The position numbers and the translations under genes were made by a program. Below are positions 18,220 to 26,899 of a stretch of DNA of 64,000 bases, piece after piece. Origin of the DNA: Hydrogenophaga taeniospiralis (GTDB lineage: Bacteria; Pseudomonadota; Gammaproteobacteria; Burkholderiales; Burkholderiaceae_C); assembly GCF_020510445.1 (NCBI RefSeq), contig NZ_JAHBAG010000001.1:2208501-2272500 (forward strand), given 5' to 3'. Numbering within the stretch: the stretch's first letter is position 1; each line of letters begins with the position of its first letter. Below the pieces are notes generated by a model, which did not search any database, was not told where the DNA came from, and saw only the letters and a program-made list of their open reading frames with translations.

Positions 18220-19169
18220 GAAGTCGCCCTTCTGGCCGATGCCGGGAGGCGCAGGCCCAGCAGGCCGCGCGGCGCATAGAGGCTGACCACCACGGCCACG
18301 GCGCCCATCGCGATCAGGTACCAGCCACCGGAGATGCCCAGCGACGTGGCCAGAACCTCCCGCAGGCCGAACCAGATCAGCACGCCGATCACCGGGCCGC
18401 CGATGGTGCCGATGCCGCCGATGAGTGTGGCGAACAGCATCATCACGACCCAGTTCACGTCGAAGGCCGAACTGGGCACCAGGAACATGCCGCCCATGAA
18501 ATACACCGCGCCCGCCAGCGCGCTCATGCCGCCGGAGATGACGAAGGCGATCAGGCGCACCCGCTGCACGTCGATGCCCACGCTGCGCGCGGCCACCTCG
18601 TTGTCGCGCACGGCGGTCATGGCCAGGCCCAGGCGCGAGCGCATCAGCAGTTGCAGGCCGGCCACCGAGACGATGCCCAGCGCGCAGGCGAGCCAGAAGC
18701 TCATCTGCCCGAAGAGCTCGATGTCGTCCAGCGCCGACATGTCCAGCGTCAGGCCGGCGTTGCCGCCGAGCGCCGCCGTCTTGGAGACGAGCAGCGCCAC
18801 GACTTCGGCCACCACCCAGATGCCGATGGCGAAGTAGGCGTCGCGCAGGCGGAACAGGGCGGGCGCGATCAGCGCCGCGCACAGCGCGCCGGCCAGGCCG
18901 GTGAGCGGCAGCAGCCAGAAGGGCGAGACGCCGGTGCGCTGCGCCAGATCGAACAGCGCGTAGGCGCCGACGCCGATGAACAGCTGGTGGCCCAGCGACA
19001 TCAGGCCGCCGTAGCCGGCCAGCAGGTTCCACATCTGCGCCAGGCAGATGGCCAGCAGCACCTCGCTGGCCAGGCGCATCAGGCCCGCGTCCAGCCACTG
19101 CGGTGCGAGCCAGGCGACCACGGCGCAGGGCAGGGTCCAGGCCAGGGGAGACCAGGTTGAGGTTTTCAT
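18216..19169 (-). CDS. livM: LivM-type ABC transporter permease
   Basis: A 317-residue polytopic membrane protein of the LivM/BPD_transp_2 family with about ten hydrophobic segments. Marks are LAQMWNLLAGYGGLMSLGHQLFIGVGAY, the usual GYGGLMSLGH block, and the coupling loop SRLGLAMTAVRDNEVAARSVGI. With LivH it forms the membrane channel of a branched-chain-amino-acid-type importer. It overlaps livH and the downstream binding-protein gene by four bases each, so stoichiometric co-translation is likely. The transported compound may be an amide, amino acid or short acid, as this family is broad. Confidence 0.9.
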   Translation of the reverse strand: MKTSTWSPLAWTLPCAVVAWLAPQWLDAGLMRLASEVLLAICLAQMWNLLAGYGGLMSLGHQLFIGVGAYALFDLAQRTGVSPFWLLPLTGLAGALCAALIAPALFRLRDAYFAIGIWVVAEVVALLVSKTAALGGNAGLTLDMSALDDIELFGQMSFWLACALGIVSVAGLQLLMRSRLGLAMTAVRDNEVAARSVGIDVQRVRLIAFVISGGMSALAGAVYFMGGMFLVPSSAFDVNWVVMMLFATLIGGIGTIGGPVIGVLIWFGLREVLATSLGISGGWYLIAMGAVAVVVSLYAPRGLLGLRLPASARRATS

Positions 19170-20032
19170 GCGCGACCTCCGGCCAGGCCCTTGGGGCGAA
19201 CCATCAGGGTGATCAGGAACAGCAGGTGCGCGTAGAGCGAACCGGCGTTGGAGTCGATGCGCTGGCCGAAGAGCTGGGCCACACCCAGCACCAGGCCCCC
19301 CGCGATGGCGCCCCAGAACGAACCCAGGCCGCCGATGATCACCACCTCGAACGCCACCAACATGCGCTCCACGCCCGAGAACGGCGTGAACAGCGTGCGC
19401 TGTGCCAGCAGGTAGCCCGCGCCCATGGCGAAGGCCGCCGCCAGCCCCATCACCTGGCAGAACACGCGCTCGGGCTTCACGCCCATGAGTCGCACCACGT
19501 CCGGAAAATCGGCGGTGGCGCGCACCGTGCGGCCGAACTCGGTGTGTTGCAGCACCCACTGCAGGCTGGCGAACAGGGCCAGCGCCAGCAGCAGCATCAG
19601 CACCGGGTACACGCCCACCGAGATGCCGAGCAGGTCCATGCTCGCGCTGCCCAGCGCGCCGGCGTCCACCGCGCGCGAGTCGGCGCCAAAGACTTCCACC
19701 ATGCCGTTGCGCAGCAGCACCGAGAGGCCGAAGGTCAGCACCAGCGGGGTCAGCACATTGCCCGAACGCACCGCGCGGTTGAGCAGCGTGGCCTGCAGCA
19801 GCCAGCCGAAGGTGTAGCCGATCAGCACCACCGGAACCAGCATGAGCCACACCGGCACGGCGCTGAACCAGCCCACCAGAAAGAAGCCGGCGTAGGCGCC
19901 GAGCACGATGAATTCGCCGTGCGCCAGGTTCACCACCCGCATCACGCCAAACACCAGCGCCAGGCCCAGGCCGAACAGCGCGTACAGGCCGCCGAGCAGC
20001 AGGCCGTTGATCAAGGTCGATAGCCAGTCCAT
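19166..20032 (-). CDS. livH: LivH-type ABC transporter permease
   Basis: A 288-residue membrane protein of the LivH family: LINGLLLGGLYALFGLGLAL at the N-terminus, VMRVVNLAHGEFIVLGAYAGF and the EAA-like coupling region FGRTVRATADFPDVVRLMGV. I start it at ATG 20032, one base after the livF stop and behind GGGGAATGAC; a TTG at 20044 would add four residues inside livF. It partners LivM in the inner membrane. Gene order livG-livF-livH-livM differs from the common livHMGF order but is seen in environmental proteobacteria. Confidence 0.9.
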   Translation of the reverse strand: MDWLSTLINGLLLGGLYALFGLGLALVFGVMRVVNLAHGEFIVLGAYAGFFLVGWFSAVPVWLMLVPVVLIGYTFGWLLQATLLNRAVRSGNVLTPLVLTFGLSVLLRNGMVEVFGADSRAVDAGALGSASMDLLGISVGVYPVLMLLLALALFASLQWVLQHTEFGRTVRATADFPDVVRLMGVKPERVFCQVMGLAAAFAMGAGYLLAQRTLFTPFSGVERMLVAFEVVIIGGLGSFWGAIAGGLVLGVAQLFGQRIDSNAGSLYAHLLFLITLMVRPKGLAGGRA

Positions 20033-20033
20033 G

Positions 20034-20732
20034 TCATTCCCCAAAATAGGCCGCGGTCACTTGCGCGAGCGCGATGTCCCGGCTGGCGCCCTGCAGCGTG
20101 ACCTGGCCCTTGAGCAGGCAGGTGACCTGGTCGGACACCGCACAGGCGCGGGCCACGTCCTGCTCCACCAGCACGATGGACAGGTCCGCGCCACGGATGC
20201 GTTCGAAGGTGCGGTAGATCTCTTCCACGATCAGCGGCGCCAGGCCCAGCGAGAGCTCGTCGCAGATCAGCAGGCGCGGGTTGCTCAGCAGCGCGCGGCC
20301 GATGGCCACCATCTGCTGCTGTCCGCCCGAGAGCTGCATGGCGTTGCGCTGGCGCAGGTCTTTGAGCACCGGGAACACCTCGTACACGGCGCCCAGCGTC
20401 CAGGGGCCTTGGCGCCGCGTGAGCGTGCCCATGTGCAGGTTTTCCTCCACCGTGAGCGAGGGGAACAGCATGCGGCCCTCGGGCACCATGGCGATGCCCC
20501 GGCGGGCCAGGGCTTCGGCGGGCAGGCCGGTCACGTCGGCACCGTCAAAGCGGATGCGGCCCGCGCGCGGCGGGTGCAGGCCGGTGAGCGCGCGCAGCAG
20601 CGTGGTCTTGCCCGCGCCGTTGGCGCCGATGAGGGCGAGCACCTCGCCCGCCGCCAGCGACAGGCCCACGCCCGAGATGGCCTGGAAGTCGCCGTAGAAC
20701 ACGTCCAGCTGTTGGATGTCAAGCAGCGGCAT
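20034..20732 (-). CDS. livF: LivF-type ABC transporter ATPase
   Basis: A 232-residue ABC ATPase with Walker A GANGAGKTT, Q-loop region GIAMVPEGRMLFPSLTVEEN, signature LSGGQQQMVAIGRAL and Walker B LLICDELSLGLAP. The MVPEGRMLFP and DELSLGLAP patterns are specific to LivF. It energises the Liv-type importer together with LivG. The start at ATG 20732 (MPLLDIQQL) lies 14 bases inside livG, so translation is coupled. A longer open frame upstream is only the livG shadow. Confidence 0.92.
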   Translation of the reverse strand: MPLLDIQQLDVFYGDFQAISGVGLSLAAGEVLALIGANGAGKTTLLRALTGLHPPRAGRIRFDGADVTGLPAEALARRGIAMVPEGRMLFPSLTVEENLHMGTLTRRQGPWTLGAVYEVFPVLKDLRQRNAMQLSGGQQQMVAIGRALLSNPRLLICDELSLGLAPLIVEEIYRTFERIRGADLSIVLVEQDVARACAVSDQVTCLLKGQVTLQGASRDIALAQVTAAYFGE

Positions 20733-21444
20733 TGGCGGGCACCCCCATGTAGATTTCGCGCACGATGGCGCTGTCCATGACCTCGGCGGGTGTGTCCTCC
20801 AGCAGCTTGCGGCCGAAGTGCAGCACCATGATGCGGTCGGCCACCGCACGCAGCGCCTGGGCGATGTGCTCGATCCAGATCACGGCGTAGCTCTGTTTGA
20901 GCTCGTGCACCAGCTCCACCATCAGGTGCACCTCGCGCTCGGTCAGACCGCCGGCCACCTCGTCGAGCAGCAGCAGGCGCGGCTGTGAGGCCACGGCCTT
21001 GGCCATCTCCAGGCGCTTGCGATCCAGCAGTGGCAGGGCACCGGCGGTCTTGTGCGCCATCGCCTCCAGCCCGCAGCGGCGCAGGGCATCGCTCGCGGCC
21101 TGGGCAGCAGCCTCGCCGCGCAGTCCGCCAGAGAAGCTGGCCGCCGCCAGGGCGTTGTCGAACACGCTCAGGTTGCCAAAGGGTTGCGGCACCTGAAAGG
21201 CACGCGCCACCCCGAGCCGGGCGCGCTGGTGGACCGGCAGGCCCGACAGCGTCTTGCCGTCCAGCGCGATGTGACCCGCGTCCGCCGCCACGGTGCCCGT
21301 GATCAGGTGGAACAGCGAACTCTTGCCGGCCCCGTTGGGACCGATCACGCCCAGGCACTGGCCGACCGACAGATCGATCTCGATCCGGTCGGCCACCACC
21401 ACCTGGCCGTAGGCCTTGCACAGGCCCCTGACTTCCAAGCTCAT
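20719..21444 (-). CDS. livG: LivG-type ABC transporter ATPase
   Basis: A 241-residue ABC ATPase: Walker A GPNGAGKSS, the LivG-specific GVARAFQVPQPFGNLSVFDN, Walker B LLLLDEVAGGLTE and a His-loop in VIWIEHIAQAL. The ABC signature region reads LPLLDRKRLEMAKAVAS, without the usual LSGGQ, as is frequent in LivG-type subunits. It is the first transporter subunit, ten bases after the upstream binding-protein gene. It would couple ATP hydrolysis to import with LivF. Confidence 0.9.
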   Translation of the reverse strand: MSLEVRGLCKAYGQVVVADRIEIDLSVGQCLGVIGPNGAGKSSLFHLITGTVAADAGHIALDGKTLSGLPVHQRARLGVARAFQVPQPFGNLSVFDNALAAASFSGGLRGEAAAQAASDALRRCGLEAMAHKTAGALPLLDRKRLEMAKAVASQPRLLLLDEVAGGLTEREVHLMVELVHELKQSYAVIWIEHIAQALRAVADRIMVLHFGRKLLEDTPAEVMDSAIVREIYMGVPANAAA

Positions 21445-21454
21445 GGGGTGGGCC

Positions 21455-22759
21455 TCACTGGATCTGCGAGAGCAGTTCGAGCTTGCCGCCCAGGGGGATG
21501 GCCGGCGCCAGCGTGTTGTTCACCACCACCAGCTCATAGGGGTGTTTCGCACCGGCAGCGGTGCGGCGCCACTGGCCGCCGGCCAACGCGGTCTTGGCCA
21601 CGCTCTTGATCGGGCTGTTCTTGAAGTCCACCTTGCCGACGATGGTGTCGATGCTGGTGGCCTGGATCGCGTCGCGCACGGCTTTGCGGTCGAACGGGTC
21701 GCCCGCGGTCTTGAGCGCGTGCAGGCCCACTTCCCACAGCGCGTGCGCGTAACCCAGCGGTTGCGTCCACTGATTGCCGGTGCCTTTTTCCCATTCGGCC
21801 GCGAAGTCGGCGGCGCTCTGTCCGGTGAGCGAGGAGCGGTAGGGGAAGCTGGGCGTCCACCAGACCTCGGTGGACATGCCGTTGCCCGCCGCGCCCAGAC
21901 TTTTTAGCGCGCTGGGGAACAGGAAGGCCGCCGCCACGGTGCAGACCTCGGGCTTGAAGCCTTGCTGCTGCGCCTGCTTCCAGAAGGTGGCGAAGTGGCT
22001 CTCGTACATGAAGCCCGAGACGATGTCGGCGTTGGCCTTCTTGAAGGTCGCGATGGGGTTGCTGAAGTCGTCGGTGGCGACCTTGAAGAATCCCCCGGTG
22101 GACTCGCGGTAACCGGCCTTGCGCAGGGCCGGCGGCATGCCCATCAGCGGGTCGGCGAAGGCGGCGCCGGGCGGGTTGTCGATGTAGAGCGTGCCGACCG
22201 ATTTGGCTGTCTTGACGCTGTCCCACAGCGCGGTGAAGGTCTTGACCACATCGTCCGCGCCCCAGAAGAAGTGGAACGAGAACGGGAAGCCCTTGCTGAC
22301 CTTGCCGTTGCGTGCGAACAGGAAGGCCTGCCAGGGCGACATGGTGCTGATCATCGGGATGCCGTGCACATCGCAGAGCTGGCCGGCGGGTGTGGAGGCG
22401 TCGCCGTCTTCCACCAGCATCAGGTCCACCTTCTCGCGCAGCACCAGCTCGCTGGCCACCTGCACCGAGCGGTTGGGGTCGGACTGGTTGTCGCGCAGCA
22501 GGATCTCCACCGGCACGCGCTTGCCACCCACCTCCAGGCCGTTCTTGAGCAGTTCGCGCACCTTGGCCAGGTGCCACTGATCGGCCACGCCGAAGGGCGC
22601 GCGCGGGCCGGACAGCGCGGTGATGTAGCCGATGCGCAGTGGCTTGGTCTGCGCGATGGCGAAGCCCGGCAGGGCGCTGGCGGCGGTCAGCGCCACCGAG
22701 GTCTTCAGGAAATCGCGGCGGGGTGGCGCGGAGGGGTGCAGGGCGGTCAGGTGATTCAT
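21455..22759 (-). CDS. Tat-exported ABC transporter substrate-binding protein
   Basis: A 434-residue Liv-type (Peripla_BP_6) binding protein. The N-terminus has a twin-arginine signal, RRDFLKTSVALTAAS, so it is probably exported folded through Tat. The mature start LRIGYITALSGPRAPFG and EILLRDNQSDPNRSVQVASE are typical of amide- and urea-type binding proteins. It directly precedes livG (ten-base gap) and so is likely the principal binding protein of the transporter; the other one at the operon end is Sec-type. A metal-dependent amidohydrolase gene upstream suggests the ligand may be a compound with an amide or cyclic-imide bond, which is inference. Confidence 0.88.
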   Translation of the reverse strand: MNHLTALHPSAPPRRDFLKTSVALTAASALPGFAIAQTKPLRIGYITALSGPRAPFGVADQWHLAKVRELLKNGLEVGGKRVPVEILLRDNQSDPNRSVQVASELVLREKVDLMLVEDGDASTPAGQLCDVHGIPMISTMSPWQAFLFARNGKVSKGFPFSFHFFWGADDVVKTFTALWDSVKTAKSVGTLYIDNPPGAAFADPLMGMPPALRKAGYRESTGGFFKVATDDFSNPIATFKKANADIVSGFMYESHFATFWKQAQQQGFKPEVCTVAAAFLFPSALKSLGAAGNGMSTEVWWTPSFPYRSSLTGQSAADFAAEWEKGTGNQWTQPLGYAHALWEVGLHALKTAGDPFDRKAVRDAIQATSIDTIVGKVDFKNSPIKSVAKTALAGGQWRRTAAGAKHPYELVVVNNTLAPAIPLGGKLELLSQIQ

Positions 22760-22796
22760 GGTGGTGCTCCGGAAGCGTGGTGGGTGAGGGCGGGGG

Positions 22797-23855
22797 TCAG
22801 AAAGCTGAGGGGGTGGCGCGGGTGCCGGTGAGTTTCAGAAGGGTGTTTTCGATGAGCCCGGCCTCCATGCCCTGGGTGATGAACACCAGCCGCGAACGGC
22901 GCTCGGCGTCGGGCCAGGCGGGCAAGGGCACCGGCGGGTGCACCAGGTGCTGCGCGGCGTGCACCACCAGGGGGTGGTCGGGGGTTTCGGCGATGTGGAT
23001 CAAGCCCTTGAAGCGCAGCAGGCGTTCGCCGCGCAGGGCGGTCAGCAGGGCGAGCCAGTGCTGGAAGGCCTCGGCCTCGAACGGCTCGTCAACGGTCAGG
23101 CATTGGGTCTGGATGTCGCTGGCGTGGGGCTTAAGCGAGCGCATGAAGACCGACTCGGTGCGCGACCCGGTGCCGCGCAGCAGCCAGGTGGTGCCGATGC
23201 GAGGGGGCTCGCCCAGGCGCTGCTGCGGCTTCGAAAGAAACGGGTTCTCCAGTTGCAGCAGGTGCTCCGAGCGCAGCGCGCCGTGCGACACACGGTGCTG
23301 GGGCGCGCTGGGGTTGAGGCGCGCCAGGCGCTGCTCCAGCAGCTCCAGCGCCTCCGGTGGCGCCAGGTCGGTCTTGGCCAGCAGCAAGGCGTCTGCCACG
23401 GCGACCTGGCGCCGGGCTTCCTCATGCCGGTCGAGCGTGGCGAAGCCGTTGTGGGCGTCCACCACCGTGGCCACACCGGCCAGCCGGAAGTGGCGCGCGG
23501 TGTCCGGGTGCGTGGCCAGCGTGTGCAACACCGGCATGGGGTCGGCCAGGCCGGTGGTCTCCACCACCACGCGCTCGAAGCGCAGCTCGCCACGCGCGCG
23601 GCGCGCGTGCAGGTCGGCCAGGGTGAGCGTCAGGTCATCGCGCACCGAGCAGCACAGACAGCCGCTCTGCAGCAAGCGCACATAGGGCGCCACGTGCTGC
23701 ACCAGCAGGTGGTCCAGCCCGGTCTCGCCCAGCTCGTTGATGATCACGGCCGTGTCCTTCCACTCGGCGCGCTGCATCAGGTTCTGCAGCAGCGTGGTCT
23801 TGCCACTGCCGAGGAAGCCGGTGAGCACGGTGACCGGCAGGCGTGGGTCGTTCAT
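22797..23855 (-). CDS. CobW/COG0523-family GTPase (putative metal chaperone)
   Basis: A 352-residue G3E GTPase with P-loop GFLGSGKTT (residues 13-21), the metal-binding CLCC motif (Cys66, Cys68, Cys69), switch residues in VVVETTGLADP, guanine-recognition TKTD-like sequence LLAKTDLA, and a C-terminal CobW_C domain (LLRFKGLIHIAETPD). These proteins deliver zinc, cobalt or similar ions to client enzymes. Lying directly between a metal-dependent amidohydrolase gene and its apparent transporter, it may load that enzyme. No Zur-like site was identified, so zinc-starvation control is unproven. Confidence 0.88.
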   Translation of the reverse strand: MNDPRLPVTVLTGFLGSGKTTLLQNLMQRAEWKDTAVIINELGETGLDHLLVQHVAPYVRLLQSGCLCCSVRDDLTLTLADLHARRARGELRFERVVVETTGLADPMPVLHTLATHPDTARHFRLAGVATVVDAHNGFATLDRHEEARRQVAVADALLLAKTDLAPPEALELLEQRLARLNPSAPQHRVSHGALRSEHLLQLENPFLSKPQQRLGEPPRIGTTWLLRGTGSRTESVFMRSLKPHASDIQTQCLTVDEPFEAEAFQHWLALLTALRGERLLRFKGLIHIAETPDHPLVVHAAQHLVHPPVPLPAWPDAERRSRLVFITQGMEAGLIENTLLKLTGTRATPSAF

Positions 23856-23899
23856 ATCAGCTCTCCATGGCGCCGGAGCGCCACCCCGATGCATGAAAG

Positions 23900-23946
23900 G
23901 GTGCAGCCCCCCTGAGGGGGTCGCGCGCAGCGCGGCGGGGGGTGTT
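23900..23946. repeat. Dispersed GC-rich palindromic repeat (CCCCC-TGA-GGGGG type)
   Basis: The gap between cobW and the amidohydrolase gene contains a CCCCC-TGA-GGGGG hairpin at 23908-23920 followed by an alternating CG tract and a G run. The same architecture, a CCCCC/GGGGG palindrome beside a CGC-rich block, recurs at 39280-39361 and 43247-43316, marking it as a dispersed intergenic repeat rather than a gene-specific signal. On the reverse strand it lies inside the operon and could cause partial transcript attenuation or stabilise mRNA ends. Confidence 0.55.
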
Positions 23947-25605
23947 TCATTTCTCGTGCACGCAGCGGCCTTCGAACCAGGTCTGCAGCACCCGCGTCTG
24001 GCCCAATTCGGCGGGATCGATGCTGAAGAGCCGCCGGTCCAGCACGGCGAGGTCGGCCGACTTGCCGACCTCGATCGAGCCCGTGCGATCGCCCAGCCCG
24101 ATGGCCTGGGCCGCGTTGATGGTGTAGGCGCGCAGGGCGTCTTCCACCCCGATGGCCTGCTCGGGGCAGAGCGCGCCTTCGAGCCGGCCGCTGGGGTCGC
24201 GGCGCGTCACCATGCCCTGCATGGCGGGCCAGGGGCTGGGGTCGGGCACCACGGGCCAGTCCGAGCCACCGGCGATGAGGGCGCCGGCGTCGAGCAGCGA
24301 GCGGATCGGTGCCATGCGGTCCACCAGTGGTTGTGGCACCGTGGCGCGGATGGCCTCGATGATCACGCTCGGGAACCACAGCGGCGGCGACAGGTCGGCC
24401 ACCACGTTGAGCTCGGCGAAGCGCGGAATCTCGGCGGGATCGATGAAGCTGGCGTGCGCGATGTGGTGCTGCAGCCCCGGACCGTTGAAGCTGCGCAGCA
24501 CGTCGATGGCGTCGAGCGCAGCGCGTGTGGAAGCGTCGCCGGTGCAGTGGATTTTCACGCGGGTGCCGCGCCGCTCGCAGTCCGCCAGCACCTTGGCCAG
24601 TTGCGGCACGGTGAGCGTGGTGCCGCCGCGGAAGCAGCAGCCGTGCACCGCGTCGGGCAGGTAGGGCTCCAGCATGGCGGCGGTGCGTGCGGTGGGCACG
24701 CCGTCGAGGAAGATTTTGCCGGCGTCGGGCATGAAATGCGGGGAGCGGAAGTCGTCGCGCAGGGCCAGCAGTTCTTCGGGCATCTCGCCCGGGGCCAGCG
24801 GCGCTTCGGTCATGGGCAGCGAGCCCACCACCCAGGCGCTCAGGCGTCCTTCGTCGTCCAGTGTCTTCAGGGCGCGCATCACGGCGCGCGTGGTCAGCGC
24901 TTCCTGCATGCCCGTCACGCCGCAGGCGTTGAGCCGCTTCACCGCGTGGGCGGCGGCTTGCACGTCCAGGTGGGGCGCGGCCTCGATAGCGCGGGCCACG
25001 GCCAGCTCCACCAGGCCGCAGGCCGCCTCCAGCAGCAGGCCGGTGGCCTCGCCGGTGACGGCGTCTCGCACGATGGTGCCGTTGAGCGGGTCGTGCGTGT
25101 CGTGGTGAATGCCCGCCGCCTTCAGAGCGGCCGTGCTCACGAAGCGGTTGTGGTGCGAGTCGTCGCGCAGCATCACCGGGCGCCCGCCGGCGGCCTCGTC
25201 CAGGCGCAGGCGCGCGGCGCGGTCGATCTGGCCGATCAGCGACGAGCCCCAGATGCCACCCACGATCCACTCACCGGGGCCCTTGCCGGCGGCGGCTTCG
25301 CGCACCGCGTCCAGCACCTGGTCGAGGCTGAAGACGGGCGGCACGAACACCTCGTACAGCTCGGCCCGCCCGGCCCAGACGAAGTGGTTGTGCACGTCCA
25401 GCAGGCCGGGCACCACCATCTCGCCCGGCAGCTCCACCACCGGCGCACCGGGCAGCGCGGCGCGGGCTTCGTCCAGCGTGCCCACGGCAACGATGCGGCC
25501 TTCGCGCACGGAAATTGCTTCTACCCAGGGGCGGTCGGCCGCCAGGGTGCAGATGCGCGGGTGGTGAAGGGTCAGGGTCGGCAGGGTGGTGGTGTCGGTG
25601 CTCAT
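23947..25605 (-). CDS. YtcJ-like amidohydrolase
   Basis: A 552-residue amidohydrolase of the Amidohydro_3 (YtcJ) family. The N-terminal metal site is VVPGLLDVHNHFVWAG (HxH pattern), further ligands appear in KIHCTGDAS and HHIAHASFI, and the late catalytic Asp in IAGGSDWPV; IEVGKSADLAVLDR closes the composite beta domain. The protein should be cytoplasmic and metal-dependent, hydrolysing C-N bonds. It is the first gene of the operon amidohydrolase, CobW, binding protein, livGFHM, binding protein, all on the reverse strand. The start at 25605 gives MSTDTTTLP; extension upstream lacks homology. Substrate unknown. Confidence 0.87.
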   Translation of the reverse strand: MSTDTTTLPTLTLHHPRICTLAADRPWVEAISVREGRIVAVGTLDEARAALPGAPVVELPGEMVVPGLLDVHNHFVWAGRAELYEVFVPPVFSLDQVLDAVREAAAGKGPGEWIVGGIWGSSLIGQIDRAARLRLDEAAGGRPVMLRDDSHHNRFVSTAALKAAGIHHDTHDPLNGTIVRDAVTGEATGLLLEAACGLVELAVARAIEAAPHLDVQAAAHAVKRLNACGVTGMQEALTTRAVMRALKTLDDEGRLSAWVVGSLPMTEAPLAPGEMPEELLALRDDFRSPHFMPDAGKIFLDGVPTARTAAMLEPYLPDAVHGCCFRGGTTLTVPQLAKVLADCERRGTRVKIHCTGDASTRAALDAIDVLRSFNGPGLQHHIAHASFIDPAEIPRFAELNVVADLSPPLWFPSVIIEAIRATVPQPLVDRMAPIRSLLDAGALIAGGSDWPVVPDPSPWPAMQGMVTRRDPSGRLEGALCPEQAIGVEDALRAYTINAAQAIGLGDRTGSIEVGKSADLAVLDRRLFSIDPAELGQTRVLQTWFEGRCVHEK

Positions 25606-25754
25606 GGGCGAGGCTCTGGGGGGTGAAATGGAACGAGGGAATCCACCGTTGCAAACGGCGCGGCGCTCGCTACGCTGGTCGGCGGGGAGGAAGTTGTCTG
25701 GCCGGTCATGGCCAACGTGTGTGAACCGATGACGCTGGGCGTCGAAAGACCGAT

Positions 25755-26897
25755 ATGTGGAATGGCCCCTCGGCTCAACTGAGCAAGCCCGACGAACTGC
25801 TGCTGGACCTGTACGCCAGCGCGGCCCAGCCTTCGCGCTGGGTGCAGTCGCTGGACCGGCTGTGCGCGTCCACCGGGGCCTGTTCCGCGGTGGTGCAGGC
25901 CTTTCGTTTTGAAGAGGGGCGCGCCCGCATCCTCTGGTCGGCACGCGACTCGCGCACCCTCTCGCGCTGGGTGATGGAGCCCGATGGTGTGGCCGATGGC
26001 GACAACCCGCGGCTGGACCACCGGCGTGTGCTGCGCGGGCTGGACCGCGTGGCCTGGGACGAAACGCTCTTCGATCCCGACGACGAAGCCCGACCCATGC
26101 TGCAGCAGCGCCTGGCCACCCTGGGGTTGGGCCGCTTCCTGGGTACCCTGCAGGACGTGGGGCGCGGCGTGTACCTGGGGCTGGCCCTGCACCGAGCGGT
26201 GCAGGACACGAGCGACTTCAACGAACAGCACGTCAACCGCCTGGCCGATCTGGCGCCCCACCTGGGGCAGGCCTTTTTGCTCACCGACCAGTTGCAGGCC
26301 TCCGTCGAACGCGACGGCCGGCTGCGCGAACTGATGGACAGCCTGTGCTTTGGCATCGTGCTGTGCGACGAGAGTGGCCGCGTGCAATGGTCCAACCGCA
26401 GCGCCGTGGGCCTGCTCGGGCCGGATGCGGCGCTGACGCTGCGCGGCGAACACCTGAACGGCCGCAACCCGGCCGAGACCCAGCGGCTGCTGGCCGAGCT
26501 GGCCCGGGCGCGGCGCGCCGTGGGGCAGGGCGTGGGCTACCTGCGGGTGGGGCAGGGCGCGCAGGCCTTGCACGTGGCCGTGCAGGCGGCGGGCGATCCG
26601 TCGGCGCTGATGCTGGTGATCTCCTCGGCCAGCCAGGTGCTGCAGCTGCCCGCGAGCGCGCTGGAGAGCCTGTTTGGACTGACGCCGACCGAGGCCCGCC
26701 TGCTGGGCGCCATTGCCACCGGCAGCACCGTGGAAGACTACGCCTTGCAGCGCGGCGTCTCCGTGGGCACGGCCCGGGTGCAGCTCAAGCAGATCCAGAC
26801 CAAGACCGGCCAGCGTCGGCAGTCCGATCTGGTGCGGCTGGTGCTGTCGTCGGCGGCAGCGCATCTGTCGGGCTCCGGTCAGGCCTGGGGGCGCTGA
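25755..26897 (+). CDS. LuxR-family transcriptional regulator with PAS-like sensor
   Basis: A 380-residue regulator. The C-terminal ~70 residues form a LuxR-type helix-turn-helix: LFGLTPTEARLLGAIATGST and VGTARVQLKQIQTKTGQRRQ. A PAS-like segment (GIVLCDESGRVQWSNRSAVGLLG) lies in the middle, and the N-terminal ~180 residues have GAF-like character without recognisable cofactor ligands. It is divergent from the amidohydrolase-liv operon with 149 bp between starts and is therefore the likely local regulator. It has no phospho-acceptor receiver domain, so it probably senses a small molecule directly. ATG 25755 lies in GATATG; no strong ribosome site. Confidence 0.82.
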   Translation: MWNGPSAQLSKPDELLLDLYASAAQPSRWVQSLDRLCASTGACSAVVQAFRFEEGRARILWSARDSRTLSRWVMEPDGVADGDNPRLDHRRVLRGLDRVAWDETLFDPDDEARPMLQQRLATLGLGRFLGTLQDVGRGVYLGLALHRAVQDTSDFNEQHVNRLADLAPHLGQAFLLTDQLQASVERDGRLRELMDSLCFGIVLCDESGRVQWSNRSAVGLLGPDAALTLRGEHLNGRNPAETQRLLAELARARRAVGQGVGYLRVGQGAQALHVAVQAAGDPSALMLVISSASQVLQLPASALESLFGLTPTEARLLGAIATGSTVEDYALQRGVSVGTARVQLKQIQTKTGQRRQSDLVRLVLSSAAAHLSGSGQAWGR

Positions 26898-26899
26898 GT

